Source: a bacterium (lineage in GTDB: Bacteria > Desulfobacterota > Desulfobulbia > Desulfobulbales > Desulfobulbaceae). Taken from it: a stretch of DNA of 64,000 nucleotides. Positions 25,947 to 37,759 of this stretch are shown here, piece by piece; the stretch's first letter is position 1; each line of letters opens with the position of its first letter. The notes below the pieces were generated by a model, which saw only the letters and a program-made list of their open reading frames with translations, made no database searches and was not told the DNA's origin. The translations under genes were made by a program, and so were the position numbers. The stretch is from positions 1-64,000 of the forward strand of contig JAUNUN010000004.1 in NCBI GenBank assembly GCA_030538155.1, read 5' to 3'.

Positions 25947-27695
25947 TCAAGGTGCGCTTTGTGTCGGCATCGAAAAATATTCCCGGACTCTGCGGCCGGC
26001 TTCATCCACTTTCTGCAGCAATGCTCCTGCCTGTTCCACCTGGCCCATGCGGGCAAGGCGCTCCACTTTCAGGCAGAGGTTGCTGAGTTCCTCGGCGCCA
26101 AACTGGGCGCTGCTGCCCTTTAAAGTGTGGGCAATGCGGGTCATCCGGGCCGCATCACCCTCCTTGCAGGCCTCCGCCAGCTCTTGTGCGCGTTTTTCCA
26201 GGGATTCAAGGAAAATCTGCACCACGGCCTGAACATTGCCGATATTCTTGCGCAAACGCTCCAGCGTCTGGGCGTTCACTACTTGGCGCGATGCCGTCGG
26301 CCTAGCTTGACCCGCTTGACCCGTATCGGAATGGGACAGACCGGTCGCAGCCGCCGGACGAATGGCCGGCGTTTCCGATGTCCAGGTGGCGAGCACCTGG
26401 TGCAGGCGCTCGAAGTCCAGCGGCTTAACCAGATAATCCACCATGCCCGCCTCCCGGCTCTTGGTCTTGGCCGCATTCGTGCCGTCGGCAGTCAGGGCGA
26501 CGATGACCGGTATCTTTCTCTGCAGTTTTCTCGCTTCCGCCAACATGGTTCTGGTGGTGCAGTAACCGTCCATTTCAGGCATTTGGCAATCCATGAGCAC
26601 CAAGTCAAAATCCCGCTGCCTCCAGGCTGCCAGGGCCTCTGCCCCGCTGTCGACACAAACCACGTTCAGGCCGCCCTGCTCAAGCACTTCCCGCACCAGA
26701 AAACGGTTGGCTGCATCATCATCCACCACCAAGACGAAAGCCCGTTCTTGCCTGGCTACTTGCTGCTGTACCTGTCCGACGACAGGGTCATCTTGTCCCT
26801 TCGGTGCGGATACTGCCCCGGCAGCCTTGTCGCTTTCGGGTATCGGCAGCTCTGTTACCGCAGCAGCAGGGGCTTGCAATAATTTTAAGGCCGTGGTGAA
26901 CCAGAAAGTCGTTCCCTTGCCCGGCTGTGACTCCACCCCGATTTCCCCACCCATGAGTTCCACCAGGCGTGCGCAGATAGACAGACCCAGACCCGAGCCG
27001 CCATAACGTCTGGTCGACGAATTATCCACCTGGGTAAAGGGCTGAAACAGGGAGGGGATATCCTTTTCCTCGATGCCGATGCCCGTGTCCCGAACCTCAA
27101 AACGCAGCCTGCCGCCCTCGACGCAGCCTTCGGGCAAAACTCGGAGCAGGACTGTGCCCTTTTCAGTGAACTTGAGGGCATTGCCCAAAAGATTGATCAG
27201 CACCTGGCGCAGCCGGTGCACATCCCCCACGTACTGGTTACGGCGGATGGCGGGGTCAATGTCGCCGACCACGCCCACATTTTTTTCCTGGCCGGACAGG
27301 GTGTGGAGGGTGATGAGCTGGTTAATCTCTTCTTCCAGGTGAAAGGGTTCCTGGTACAGGGTCATCTTGTCGGCTTCGATGCGGCTGAAATCCAGCAGAT
27401 TATTCACCAGGATCATCAGGCTCTGGGCCGAGGTGTTGATGAGCCGCACATACTGCAACTGCCTGTCCTGCAGGTCGGTCTTGAGCAAGAGCCGGCTCAT
27501 GCCCACCACCGCGTTCATGGGCGTGCGGATTTCATGGCTGATCATGGCCAAAAAATCCGTCTTGGCCCTATTGGCCGATTCAGCCTGGGAGGCGATTTTC
27601 TCCAACCGGCTGTTGTCCCGCTTCAACTCATTGATCTGCCTCTGCAAACTGGTAATGGTTTCAAAGAAGGAGAAGCCGGGGTCTTGTTTTTTCAT
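25947..27695 (-). CDS. Soluble hybrid histidine kinase (HisKA-HATPase-REC-HPt)
   Basis: A 582-residue cytoplasmic kinase with no membrane segment. In order: a short coiled coil (residues 12-45), HisKA with [16 protein letters not shown] (His54), HATPase_c ([26 protein letters not shown]), a receiver ([25 protein letters not shown]) and an HPt domain ([11 protein letters not shown]). It has no recognisable sensor, so the signal may come through a bound partner via the coiled coil. Its ATG overlaps the stop of the helicase gene upstream by ATGA, and the GGDEF regulator follows 62 bases later. Confidence 0.93.
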   Translation of the reverse strand: MKKQDPGFSFFETITSLQRQINELKRDNSRLEKIASQAESANRAKTDFLAMISHEIRTPMNAVVGMSRLLLKTDLQDRQLQYVRLINTSAQSLMILVNNLLDFSRIEADKMTLYQEPFHLEEEINQLITLHTLSGQEKNVGVVGDIDPAIRRNQYVGDVHRLRQVLINLLGNALKFTEKGTVLLRVLPEGCVEGGRLRFEVRDTGIGIEEKDIPSLFQPFTQVDNSSTRRYGGSGLGLSICARLVELMGGEIGVESQPGKGTTFWFTTALKLLQAPAAAVTELPIPESDKAAGAVSAPKGQDDPVVGQVQQQVARQERAFVLVVDDDAANRFLVREVLEQGGLNVVCVDSGAEALAAWRQRDFDLVLMDCQMPEMDGYCTTRTMLAEARKLQRKIPVIVALTADGTNAAKTKSREAGMVDYLVKPLDFERLHQVLATWTSETPAIRPAAATGLSHSDTGQAGQARPTASRQVVNAQTLERLRKNIGNVQAVVQIFLESLEKRAQELAEACKEGDAARMTRIAHTLKGSSAQFGAEELSNLCLKVERLARMGQVEQAGALLQKVDEAGRRVREYFSMPTQSAP

Positions 27696-30600
27696 GATGT
27701 GCCGGGAAAAAGGGAGAGCTGGCGCGCACCTGGCCGTATTTTTTTGTTGTGCTGTTCTATGTACGGCAGCGGGCTGACAAGCTCTGGGCTGAATTCAAAG
27801 AGAAAGGATGAAGGACTCCGCTCCGCCGAGGCAGTGCCCTGGGCCGCTATGCCGGCAAAGTTGCGCCGCATCTTGCACCAGGTGCAGTAGAGGCCTGTGC
27901 GCGCCCTGGTCATGCCCACGTAGAAGAGGCGGCGTTCTTCGGCAATATGCTCCTGCAGGGCCGGGCCTGCAAGGGCCTCGCGGGGACTGAGCGGTAAAAG
28001 CCCCTGCTCGCAGCCGCAGATAAAAACCACATCAAATTCAAGCCCCTTGGCCGCATGCAGGGTGGACATGGTCACTGCCTGGGCCTTTGGGTCGTAGAGT
28101 ACTGAATCGCTGTAGCGCTCAAGGTGGTCGGCAAAGCTGTCAAGCCCGGTAAAACTAAGGGCGTTTTGTCGCAGACGGCTGACGGCCGCCTCTTCAAGAT
28201 CAAAATTGTAATATTTTGCCAGCCCAGACATCAGTATATCGAAAAACGTATACAAAGGTAGAGTTTTTATTTGCCCGGCCATTTCAAAAAAGAGACGAAC
28301 AAAGGCGGCGCTTAAACGCGCTTCCGGCCCGCCCGTCAAGACCGGCACAAACCAGGCGGCACTATCAGCATTGGGATTGGATTGTCCCGACGGCAATCCC
28401 TGCCGCAGCAGGGTCTGCAGGCCTGCCAGCCGCTTCTCGCCGATGCCCGATTCTTGCCCGAGCAGAAACAAAAGCTCTTCCACCCCGGCCCGGCCGCTCA
28501 AAAGCATGAGCCAGTTGTAGAGCAGACGGCAACTGCCGCGCGTGTAATAGGCCTCCAGATCCACCTGCTGGAAGGGAATGCCGCGTTCAGCAAACACGCT
28601 CTGCACCACCTCTGACTGGCGCAAGTTCCGGTAGAGTACGGCGATATCGCCAAAGGAAACATTGGTTTCAGAACCGGCGGCCATACGCTCCAGACCCCGG
28701 TGCGAGAGGCCGCCCGTCTGGGCCTCGACCTGAGCGGCAATAAAGCGCGCCTCCTCAATGGGGCTGGCGCAGGACTGCATATGGAGCCGCGCCGGAATCG
28801 TTGTCATGGCCTCCATGGCGGCAGGCGGAACGGCATGTGCGATACTCTGCAGATTATGACGGATCACTGCGGAGGCCGCCTGCACGATGAGCGCACCATT
28901 ACGGTAATTTTGGCTGAGCACATGGAGTTCGGCGGTCAAATCCTGAACCAGACGGTAAAACCAGTGCGGGCTCGCGCCCCGGAAACCGTAGATGGCCTGA
29001 TCCGGATCGCCGATGCAAAATACCGGGTTGGTTGCTGCCAGGGCCGCTACCAGACCGTATTGCACCGCATTGACGTCTTGAAACTCGTCGACAAAAAGCA
29101 TACCGGCCATGCCCCGGAACCTGTCCGCCCATTCATCGCCTCGGCGCAGCAGTATGAGGGCCTGATAGCAGATGGCATCAAGGTCAATCAGGTTCTTCTG
29201 AGCAAGAACATCCACATAGTCCCGCGCCTGCTCGGGAAGCGTAGTCTCGCAGGCATTGAGCAAGGCCCGGCTGATATCCAGACTCGCCTGCTCGCGCTCC
29301 TGCCGGGAAAGCTGCGGATAGAGGCTGCTCAAGATGCCGCTGCGTTCCTCCGGGCCTGCCACGGCCAGATCCGGCTGCCTTGTTCTGAGCAACTGCAGGC
29401 AAAAGCCGTGGAAGGTGGCGATACGGCAAACCTCCTGGTGGCCCGGCTGCAGGTACAGGCGCCGGCGCAGTTCATCGGCAGCCTTGTTGGTAAAGGTGAT
29501 GACCGTACAGGGGCTCCGCCCCTCCTCAAGCATGCGCTTGACCCGGCTTACCAGGGTATGGGTTTTGCCGGTGCCCGGCCCGGCCTGCACCGCAATCACC
29601 GGAGCAGTACTCATGACTGCGGCCAACTGGGCCTCGTTGAGTCGGCCTGTTGCCGGCATAGGCTCGGCCGTCTGCAGGTCGGCTGCAGTGGGAAGAGTAG
29701 GGCAAGCTGCGGTTGCAGCAGCATTCTTGACCAAGGGTGCCGATTGAGCTTTGCGCGCTCGCGGCTTGGTCGCTTCTGCCTGCGGGAAAAGGCTCTGCTG
29801 CCCGATGAGTTGCGCCCTTTCGCCTTCGCTGAACACACGAATCACCCCGTAGACGCCGTCACTGCCCGGCTCACGAATCACCTTGCCGCTGCGCACCCGC
29901 TCAATGGCCTCGGCCAGAAGCGTGAGGCCCCGGCTGCGCATATCCTCAAGGGGTGCATCCAGAAGCAGGCCGAACTCCGAGCCGAAGGTCTTGATCAGGC
30001 GCACATAGGCTTGCATGACCTTCTTGCCGGCAGGGCCCACGCCCAGCAGTTCCGACACCATTTCAGTCAGTGGAATCAGGCTGTGTACCTTGGGCGAAAA
30101 GGCGGGATAAACCGGTTCTGTGCGATCCGCCAGTTCAAAGACCCGGTTGAGCACTCCCACGGTCAGGCCTTTGCCGCAAACCGGGCACAGCCCCTTCAGC
30201 TCACGGGTCTGCTGCGGATCAAGGTGCACGCCACACTTGCGGTGGCCATCGCTGTGATATTTCCCTTCCTCGGGAAAAAACTCCACCGTGGCCAAAAAGC
30301 GCTGGCGGCCGGCGGCATCTGCAGGCGCTTGCAGGGCCTGACGCAGGGAAAAATAATCCAGCCCGGTATCAAAAATATTGGCCTCACGACCCAGTTTTGC
30401 CGGGGAATGGCAGTCGGAGTTGGAAATAAGGGTGTACCTGTCCAGGGCGGAAACCAACCGGTTCATGGCCGGATCTGAGGACAGACCGGTTTCCAGGGCA
30501 AAGACATGTTCACTGAGATCGGCGAAACAGTCTTCCAGGCGATCAAAACCGGATTTGGAACCGAAAAGCGAAAACCAGGGCGTCCAGATATGGGCGGGCA

Positions 30601-31096
30601 CAAGAAAGCCGTCAGCCGCCTGTTCCAGCACGATTTCCAGCAGATCCCTGGAGTCGAGCCCCAGGATAGGGCGGCCGTCGGCATTGATATTACCCAAATT
30701 GGCCAGGGTGCTGTTGATGCGCCGCACCTCGTCAAAACCGGACGCATAGAGCAGGTTGTGCACCTTGCGCACCTTGCCGCCGCGCTTGTAGATGCAACTG
30801 ATTTCAGCGCTGAGGATAAAACGGATCTCTTCCGGGTGACGGCCCGGTTGCAGGCCCTCGGGCAGGAGGGCGGCATAGTCGTAGAGGGGATCGGGCCTGA
30901 GACGGAAAAGTCCCTCCTCTGCCGGAATCAGCTCCTCATGCAGATGGGCAAACCAGCCGGGATGGGTGAAATCGCCGGTGGCCACCACATCGATACCCTT
31001 GACCGCAGCCCAGGCCGCCAAGCTGCGCAGATGGCTGGCCTTGCTGGTTGCCCTGGAAAAGAGGGAGTGAATGTGGAGATCGGCGATGTAGCGCAT
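27692..31096 (-). CDS. EndoQ-like PHP endonuclease fused to a UvrD-type helicase
   Basis: A 1134-residue fusion. Residues 1-340 match the EndoQ/YqxK family of DNA-deamination endonucleases: PHP metal ligands in DLHIHS (6-11), H45 in GDFTHPGW, E98/H113 in AEISCIYKRGGKVRKVHNL, H169 in PAHIWTPW and D228/H230 in NSDCHSPAKLGRE, then a zinc-ribbon-like segment DGHRKCG..CPVCGK (H285, C288, C304, C307). After a low-complexity linker (about 430-480), residues 485-1134 form a complete SF1 helicase: Q motif with AGPGTGKT (505-512), DEFQD, GDPDQAIYGFRGA, NYRNG, TLHAAKGLEFD and VGMTRAR. EndoQ nicks 5' of uracil, hypoxanthine or abasic sites; the helicase would act on the nick. It starts 2 bases after nadD. 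Confidence 0.92.
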   Translation of the reverse strand: MRYIADLHIHSLFSRATSKASHLRSLAAWAAVKGIDVVATGDFTHPGWFAHLHEELIPAEEGLFRLRPDPLYDYAALLPEGLQPGRHPEEIRFILSAEISCIYKRGGKVRKVHNLLYASGFDEVRRINSTLANLGNINADGRPILGLDSRDLLEIVLEQAADGFLVPAHIWTPWFSLFGSKSGFDRLEDCFADLSEHVFALETGLSSDPAMNRLVSALDRYTLISNSDCHSPAKLGREANIFDTGLDYFSLRQALQAPADAAGRQRFLATVEFFPEEGKYHSDGHRKCGVHLDPQQTRELKGLCPVCGKGLTVGVLNRVFELADRTEPVYPAFSPKVHSLIPLTEMVSELLGVGPAGKKVMQAYVRLIKTFGSEFGLLLDAPLEDMRSRGLTLLAEAIERVRSGKVIREPGSDGVYGVIRVFSEGERAQLIGQQSLFPQAEATKPRARKAQSAPLVKNAAATAACPTLPTAADLQTAEPMPATGRLNEAQLAAVMSTAPVIAVQAGPGTGKTHTLVSRVKRMLEEGRSPCTVITFTNKAADELRRRLYLQPGHQEVCRIATFHGFCLQLLRTRQPDLAVAGPEERSGILSSLYPQLSRQEREQASLDISRALLNACETTLPEQARDYVDVLAQKNLIDLDAICYQALILLRRGDEWADRFRGMAGMLFVDEFQDVNAVQYGLVAALAATNPVFCIGDPDQAIYGFRGASPHWFYRLVQDLTAELHVLSQNYRNGALIVQAASAVIRHNLQSIAHAVPPAAMEAMTTIPARLHMQSCASPIEEARFIAAQVEAQTGGLSHRGLERMAAGSETNVSFGDIAVLYRNLRQSEVVQSVFAERGIPFQQVDLEAYYTRGSCRLLYNWLMLLSGRAGVEELLFLLGQESGIGEKRLAGLQTLLRQGLPSGQSNPNADSAAWFVPVLTGGPEARLSAAFVRLFFEMAGQIKTLPLYTFFDILMSGLAKYYNFDLEEAAVSRLRQNALSFTGLDSFADHLERYSDSVLYDPKAQAVTMSTLHAAKGLEFDVVFICGCEQGLLPLSPREALAGPALQEHIAEERRLFYVGMTRARTGLYCTWCKMRRNFAGIAAQGTASAERSPSSFLFEFSPELVSPLPYIEQHNKKIRPGARQLSLFPGTS

Positions 31097-31098
31097 CT

Positions 31099-31770
31099 TC
31101 AGGAGGAACCGCTATAGAGCCCGTGTGTATTGATATAGGCGGCTACTGCCTCCGGCAGGGGCAGAGCGGCGGGATCTTCGCCCCGGCGCAGGGCCTCTCG
31201 GATGGCGGTGGATGAATACGGCATATGAAAATCCAGCAACACATGGAGCATGCGGCCGGAATCCGTTCGCCATACATGGTCATGATGGTCATGGTCGGGC
31301 AGGGGTTGGTAGTCGCTTGGAAGCCGCGAGACGAAAAGCTCGATTTCCGCCTGTCGGGCCTGATCCCTGTTGACTACGATGAGATCGACCAGATCCAGCA
31401 GTTCCGTGGCCCGGTACCAGTTGGGCAGATCCGCCAGGGAATCCATGCCGATTATCAGAAAAAAGCGCTGCCCGCCGCAGTGCTGCATGATGGTTTCTAC
31501 CGTATGGATGGTATAGGAAGGGGCAGGCAGGTTCTCCTCGATGCGGGAACAGACAATGCGGCTGCAATCCGGGCAGGCGGCAAGGGCCAGTTCGATCATG
31601 GCGGCGCGCTGGGCAAAGGAAGCGCCGGGCCGGCGCTTGTGCGGCGGCTGGGGCGCGGGCACGATCATGAGGCTGTCCAAGGCAAAGGTATCCCGCACCC
31701 GGCGGGCCAGGGCCAAATGACCAGTGTGCACCGGGTCAAAGGTACCGCCGAATATGCCGATGGCTTGCAC
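31099..31770 (-). CDS. nadD: NadD, nicotinate-nucleotide adenylyltransferase
   Basis: Forms deamido-NAD from nicotinate mononucleotide and ATP. The nucleotidyltransferase signature GIFGGTFDPVHTGHL is at the N-terminus, with PPHKRR, the IIGMDSLADLPNWYRATELL segment, and a C-terminal SSTAIREALRRG substrate loop. At 223 residues it is of normal size. It lies between proA and the endonuclease-helicase gene with gaps of 25 and 2 bases, extending the obgE-proB-proA transcript. Confidence 0.95.
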   Translation of the reverse strand: MQAIGIFGGTFDPVHTGHLALARRVRDTFALDSLMIVPAPQPPHKRRPGASFAQRAAMIELALAACPDCSRIVCSRIEENLPAPSYTIHTVETIMQHCGGQRFFLIIGMDSLADLPNWYRATELLDLVDLIVVNRDQARQAEIELFVSRLPSDYQPLPDHDHHDHVWRTDSGRMLHVLLDFHMPYSSTAIREALRRGEDPAALPLPEAVAAYINTHGLYSGSS

Positions 31771-31795
31771 GGAACAGGCTCTCTCCAGCCGCGCC

Positions 31796-33061
31796 TCAGG
31801 CGCGGACTTCGCCGTTGCCCAGTACCACGAATTTGCGGGTGGTCAGTTCGTTCAAACCCATGGGGCCATAGGCATGCAGCTTTGAAGTGGAAATGCCGAT
31901 CTCCATACCCAAACCGAACTGGCCGCCATCGTTGAAACGGGTGGAAGCGTTGATCATCACCGCCGAGGCGTCCACTTCCTGGAGAAAACGCTGGGAATTG
32001 GCATAGGAGCGGGTAAGGATGGTCTCGGTATGGCGGGATCCATGGCATTCGATGTATTCCAGGGCTTCATCCAGGCTATCGACAATGCGCACCACCATGG
32101 TGAGATCAAGAAACTCACGGCCCCAATCTTCCTCTTCTGCGGCCTCAATCAAGGTGGAAATCTCCTGGCTGCGGACACAACCCAAGAGGCGTACGCCTTC
32201 CCGATGCAGGGCCATGGCGGCCCGGGGGAGAAATTCACCGGCAATGGCCTGGTGCACCAGCATGCCTTCCAGGGCATTGCAGGCGCTCGGCCGCTGGATC
32301 TTGGCATTGAGAACGATACCCTGGGCCATTTCCATGTCGGCGTTGACATCGATATAGGCGTGGCACACCCCCTTGTAGTGTTTCAAGACCGGAATGCGCG
32401 ACTTGGCCGTTACCGCACGAATCAGACCTTCCCCACCCCTGGGAATAACCAGATCAATGGATTCTTCCTGCTGCAGAAGCACATCGATGGCGCTGCGGTC
32501 GGTGGTGGGCACCACCTGGATGATATCCGGATTGATGCGATGGCGCTTCAACACCTCATGAAACACGGCTGCCAGGGCCAGGTTGGAGCGCAGGGCCTCG
32601 GAACCGCCCCGCAGGATCACCGCATTGCCGGATTTCAGGCAGAGCGCGGCCGCATCAATGGTCACATTGGGCCTGGACTCATAAATCATGCAGATCACGC
32701 CCAGGGGGATGCGCATGCGGCCCACGAGAATGCCGCTGGGACGGCGGCGCAGGTTCTCGATTTCTCCCACCGGATCGCTCAGGGTCGCCACTTCGCGCAG
32801 ACCGGTGACCATTTCCTGAATGACCGCATCACTTAAATGAAGACGGCTCAGCATGGCGCTGCCCATGCCACGCTCCTGTGCTGCAGCCATGTCCAGGTTG
32901 TTTTCCTGCTGAATCATTTCCCGTCCGGCCAGCAGGGCCTCTGCTGTTTCCAGCAACAGGGTATTTTTTAACTCTGCGCTCATGGACCGCAGGACACGCG
33001 AAGCCTGTTTCGTCCGCTGCGCCATGCTGATTATCTGTGTGCTGATGTCCGCCGTTTTCAT
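31796..33061 (-). CDS. proA: ProA, glutamate-5-semialdehyde dehydrogenase
   Basis: NADPH-dependent reductase of glutamyl-5-phosphate in proline synthesis, 421 residues. Family motifs are clear: IPLGVICMIYESRPNVTIDAAALCLKSGNAVILRGG, VPTTDRSA, IPRGGEGL and CNALEG with the catalytic cysteine. Ends FGLGMEIGISTSKLHAYGPMGLNELTTRKF, the usual ProA terminus. It follows proB after 28 bases. Confidence 0.97.
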   Translation of the reverse strand: MKTADISTQIISMAQRTKQASRVLRSMSAELKNTLLLETAEALLAGREMIQQENNLDMAAAQERGMGSAMLSRLHLSDAVIQEMVTGLREVATLSDPVGEIENLRRRPSGILVGRMRIPLGVICMIYESRPNVTIDAAALCLKSGNAVILRGGSEALRSNLALAAVFHEVLKRHRINPDIIQVVPTTDRSAIDVLLQQEESIDLVIPRGGEGLIRAVTAKSRIPVLKHYKGVCHAYIDVNADMEMAQGIVLNAKIQRPSACNALEGMLVHQAIAGEFLPRAAMALHREGVRLLGCVRSQEISTLIEAAEEEDWGREFLDLTMVVRIVDSLDEALEYIECHGSRHTETILTRSYANSQRFLQEVDASAVMINASTRFNDGGQFGLGMEIGISTSKLHAYGPMGLNELTTRKFVVLGNGEVRA

Positions 33062-33089
33062 TGCCGCTATTCCAAAAGTAGTAGACAGA

Positions 33090-35664
<2,575 letters not shown>

Positions 35665-35696
35665 CTGATTCCTCCTGTCTCTTCTTCAGCCGCAGA

Positions 35697-36008
35697 TTAT
35701 GCGGAGATGGTGTCAATGTTGAGCGCGGTGTAGAACTGCCGGTGGCCCTTCTTCACCTGATATCCCTTGCGGCGCTTCTTTTTGAAAACAATGATCTTTT
35801 TCTGACGGCCCTGCTCTACGATGGTGGCAACTACCTTTGCGCCCTCCACTACGGGACGGCCGATCTGGATGTTTTCACCATCAACCAGCAGGAGCACCTC
35901 ATCGAGCTCTACCGTGGCGCCTACTTCGCCTTCGAGTTTCTCCACCCGAAGCCGGTCGCCGGCTTCCACCTGGTATTGTTTGCCGCCGGTGCGGATAATT
36001 GCGTACAT
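35697..36008 (-). CDS. rplU: Ribosomal protein L21
   Basis: A 103-residue large-subunit protein (MYAIIRTGGKQYQVEAGDRL.., ending KGHRQFYTALNIDTISA). The ATG at 36008 is 5-8 bases after AGAGGAGG; the longer open frame to 36092 runs into the promoter and is discounted. It heads the rplU-rpmA-obgE-proB-proA-nadD series. Confidence 0.97.
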   Translation of the reverse strand: MYAIIRTGGKQYQVEAGDRLRVEKLEGEVGATVELDEVLLLVDGENIQIGRPVVEGAKVVATIVEQGRQKKIIVFKKKRRKGYQVKKGHRQFYTALNIDTISA

Positions 36009-36060
36009 GTGTGTGTGCCTCCTCTTGCACAAAACCCTTAAAACATAAATGCGCAATACG

Positions 36061-36106
36061 ATAATAGACCCTATTTTCAAGCATACTGTCAAGGCTTAAT
36101 TGTCAA
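36061..36106 (-). promoter_or_regulatory. Promoter of rplU, with two TTGACA boxes
   Basis: On the minus strand TTGACA (36092-36087) is followed after 18-20 bases by TCTATTAT, a good -35/-10 pair for rplU. A second TTGACA lies 14 bases further upstream (36106-36101), possibly a tandem promoter. The transcript leader to the ATG would be about 50 bases. Confidence 0.55.
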
Positions 36107-36181
36107 TCCAAAGCCGAAGCACGAAAGCGTCTACACTCTTTCCCTGTAAATTTCACAGCAAGGGCCCTACTCCGCTTTTCC

Positions 36182-36210
36182 TTGTCTCCATGGAGAAGTG
36201 CGGATACAAT
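36182..36210 (+). promoter_or_regulatory. Rubredoxin promoter with a 12-bp palindrome in its spacer
   Basis: TTGTCT (36182-36187) and TACAAT (36205-36210) are exactly 17 bases apart and point toward the rubredoxin gene. The palindrome TCTCCATGGAGA (36185-36196) overlaps the -35 and the spacer, a typical repressor position. Confidence 0.5.
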
Positions 36211-36312
36211 AGCAGCGTACTGATACCACACCAAGGCTGGCCGGCAGCGTCAGCCCAAATGCACCTTGAAAGAAAAGGCGCTACTCATCCCCTTGAACCG
36301 AGGAGACACGCT

Positions 36313-36471
36313 GTGCAAAAAATGGAATGCCCCTGCGGCTACATCTACGACCCGGCCGAAGGCGACTATGACAACCAGATCGATCCCGGCACCGCCTTTG
36401 CCAACCTTCCCGATGACTGGGTCTGCCCGAAGTGCGGTGCAGAGAAGGAGTTCTTTTACCCGGTTGATTAA
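36313..36471 (+). CDS. Rubredoxin with a shortened first cysteine motif
   Basis: A 52-residue one-iron electron carrier. The body is typical ([38 protein letters not shown]), but the first iron-binding knuckle reads ECPCGY, i.e. CxCG in place of the canonical CxxCG. The nucleotide sequence TGC CCC TGC GGC shows no room for a missing codon unless the assembly lacks 3 bases. The GTG start at 36313 lies 6 bases after AGGAGA. In sulfate reducers rubredoxin serves oxygen and superoxide detoxification; no such partner gene is adjacent. Confidence 0.9.
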   Translation: MQKMECPCGYIYDPAEGDYDNQIDPGTAFANLPDDWVCPKCGAEKEFFYPVD

Positions 36472-36483
36472 TTCCTGCCAAGT

Positions 36484-36541
36484 CCTTCCGCTGCCGCTCA
36501 ACCCTGCCCTATTCCTATTCCTGAAGCCATGCAGCGGAAGG
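36484..36541 (+). terminator. Long-loop hairpin downstream of rubredoxin
   Basis: CCTTCCGCTGC (36484-36494) is perfectly complementary to GCAGCGGAAGG (36531-36541), an 11-bp stem with a 36-base loop, followed after 4 bases by TTTT. A second small dyad, GGATCG/CGATCC, lies at 36561-36581. This probably ends or attenuates the rubredoxin transcript before the Mla operon. Confidence 0.4.
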
Positions 36542-36628
36542 CGCGTTTTGTTCCGGTGCCGGATCGTGCCATGCCCGATCCTGCCGCCGCCCAGCCCGGA
36601 TACGTCCTTCATACCGCTTTTTCCCACT

Positions 36629-37753
36629 ATGCCTTCTTCAGTTGCACCGGCCTATACCCTTGAACAGACCGGCTCGGGCAGCCTCCACATCCATTTGCAG
36701 GGTGACTGGACGCTCAACAGCCCGGTGCCGGCACTGGATGAACTCGCGCAGGCACTGAATTCTGCCATCGCCACGCTCGTGGTCAACGGCGCGGAACTGG
36801 GGAAATGGGATACCCGGCTTTTGCTCTTTTTGCAGCAGGTGACGGCCCTAGCGCACGAGCATTCGCTCACACTTGAAGAAAAAGCCCTGCCCGCAGGCGC
36901 GCTGCGCCTCTTGCGACTCTCTCGTCAGGCCGATGGCAAGGGGCCGGGCAGCCACGGCGAACAGGGTCCGTTCCTGCACCGCGTCGGCACAAGGGCCTTG
37001 GCTCTGTATAAAAGTGCTGCCGGTATGGCCACCTTTACCGGCGAAATCGTGCTGGAGATCCTGCGGCTCTTTACCGGCAAGTCTCCTTTCCGTATGCGGG
37101 ACTTTCTCTACTTTATCCAGGCCTGTGGGGTGGAATCGCTGCCCATCGTTACCCTGATTGCGGTTTTGGTGGGCGTGATCCTCTCCTTTGTCGGGGCGGT
37201 GCAGTTACAGATGTTCGGCGCGGAGATCTATATCGCCAACCTGGTCGGACTGGGCATGGTGCTGGAGATGGGTGCATTGATGAGCGGCATCATTATCGCG
37301 GGCCGCATCGGTGCGGCCTATGCGGCCCAGCTCGGTACCATGCAGACCAATGAGGAGATCGACGCTCTGCGCACCATGGGTATCTCTCCCACAGGCTTTC
37401 TGGTGCTGCCGCGACTCTTTGCCCTGGCCTTGATGATGCCGCTTCTGTGCGTTTACGCAGATGTGATGGGCATCCTCGGCGGGGCCTTTATCGGCTACAC
37501 CGTACTTGATTTATCCTTAAGCGAATTTCTCAACCAGGCCATCAAATCGGTCAACCTCTACCACTGTTTCCAGGGTGTGGCCAAGAGCGCAGTCTTCGGC
37601 GTGCTCATCGGCTTTGCCGGATGTCTGCGCGGCATGGAATGCGGCCGCAGCGCCATGGCCGTGGGCGAGGCCACCACTTCGGCCGTGGTCACCTCGATCG
37701 TGTTCATCGTTATTTCCGACTCCATCCTCACCATCATCTTCAACGTGCTGTAG
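36629..37753 (+). CDS. MlaE-family lipid ABC permease with N-terminal STAS domain
   Basis: A 374-residue inner-membrane permease of the Mla phospholipid transport system. Residues 1-100 look like a STAS domain (HIHLQGDWTLNSPVPALDEL..), which in E. coli is the separate protein MlaB. The permease part follows, with several membrane helices and the family stretch AQLGTMQTNEEIDALRTMGISP. The ATG at 36629 lacks an obvious ribosome site; the longer frame to 36266 overlaps the rubredoxin gene and is rejected. It is 6 bases before the ATPase gene. Confidence 0.9.
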   Translation: MPSSVAPAYTLEQTGSGSLHIHLQGDWTLNSPVPALDELAQALNSAIATLVVNGAELGKWDTRLLLFLQQVTALAHEHSLTLEEKALPAGALRLLRLSRQADGKGPGSHGEQGPFLHRVGTRALALYKSAAGMATFTGEIVLEILRLFTGKSPFRMRDFLYFIQACGVESLPIVTLIAVLVGVILSFVGAVQLQMFGAEIYIANLVGLGMVLEMGALMSGIIIAGRIGAAYAAQLGTMQTNEEIDALRTMGISPTGFLVLPRLFALALMMPLLCVYADVMGILGGAFIGYTVLDLSLSEFLNQAIKSVNLYHCFQGVAKSAVFGVLIGFAGCLRGMECGRSAMAVGEATTSAVVTSIVFIVISDSILTIIFNVL

Positions 37754-37759
37754 GAGCAA

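Noticed and set aside
28700-30478. A 592-codon open frame antisense to the endonuclease-helicase gene
   Set aside because: The opposite strand carries full PHP and helicase motifs; this frame has none.
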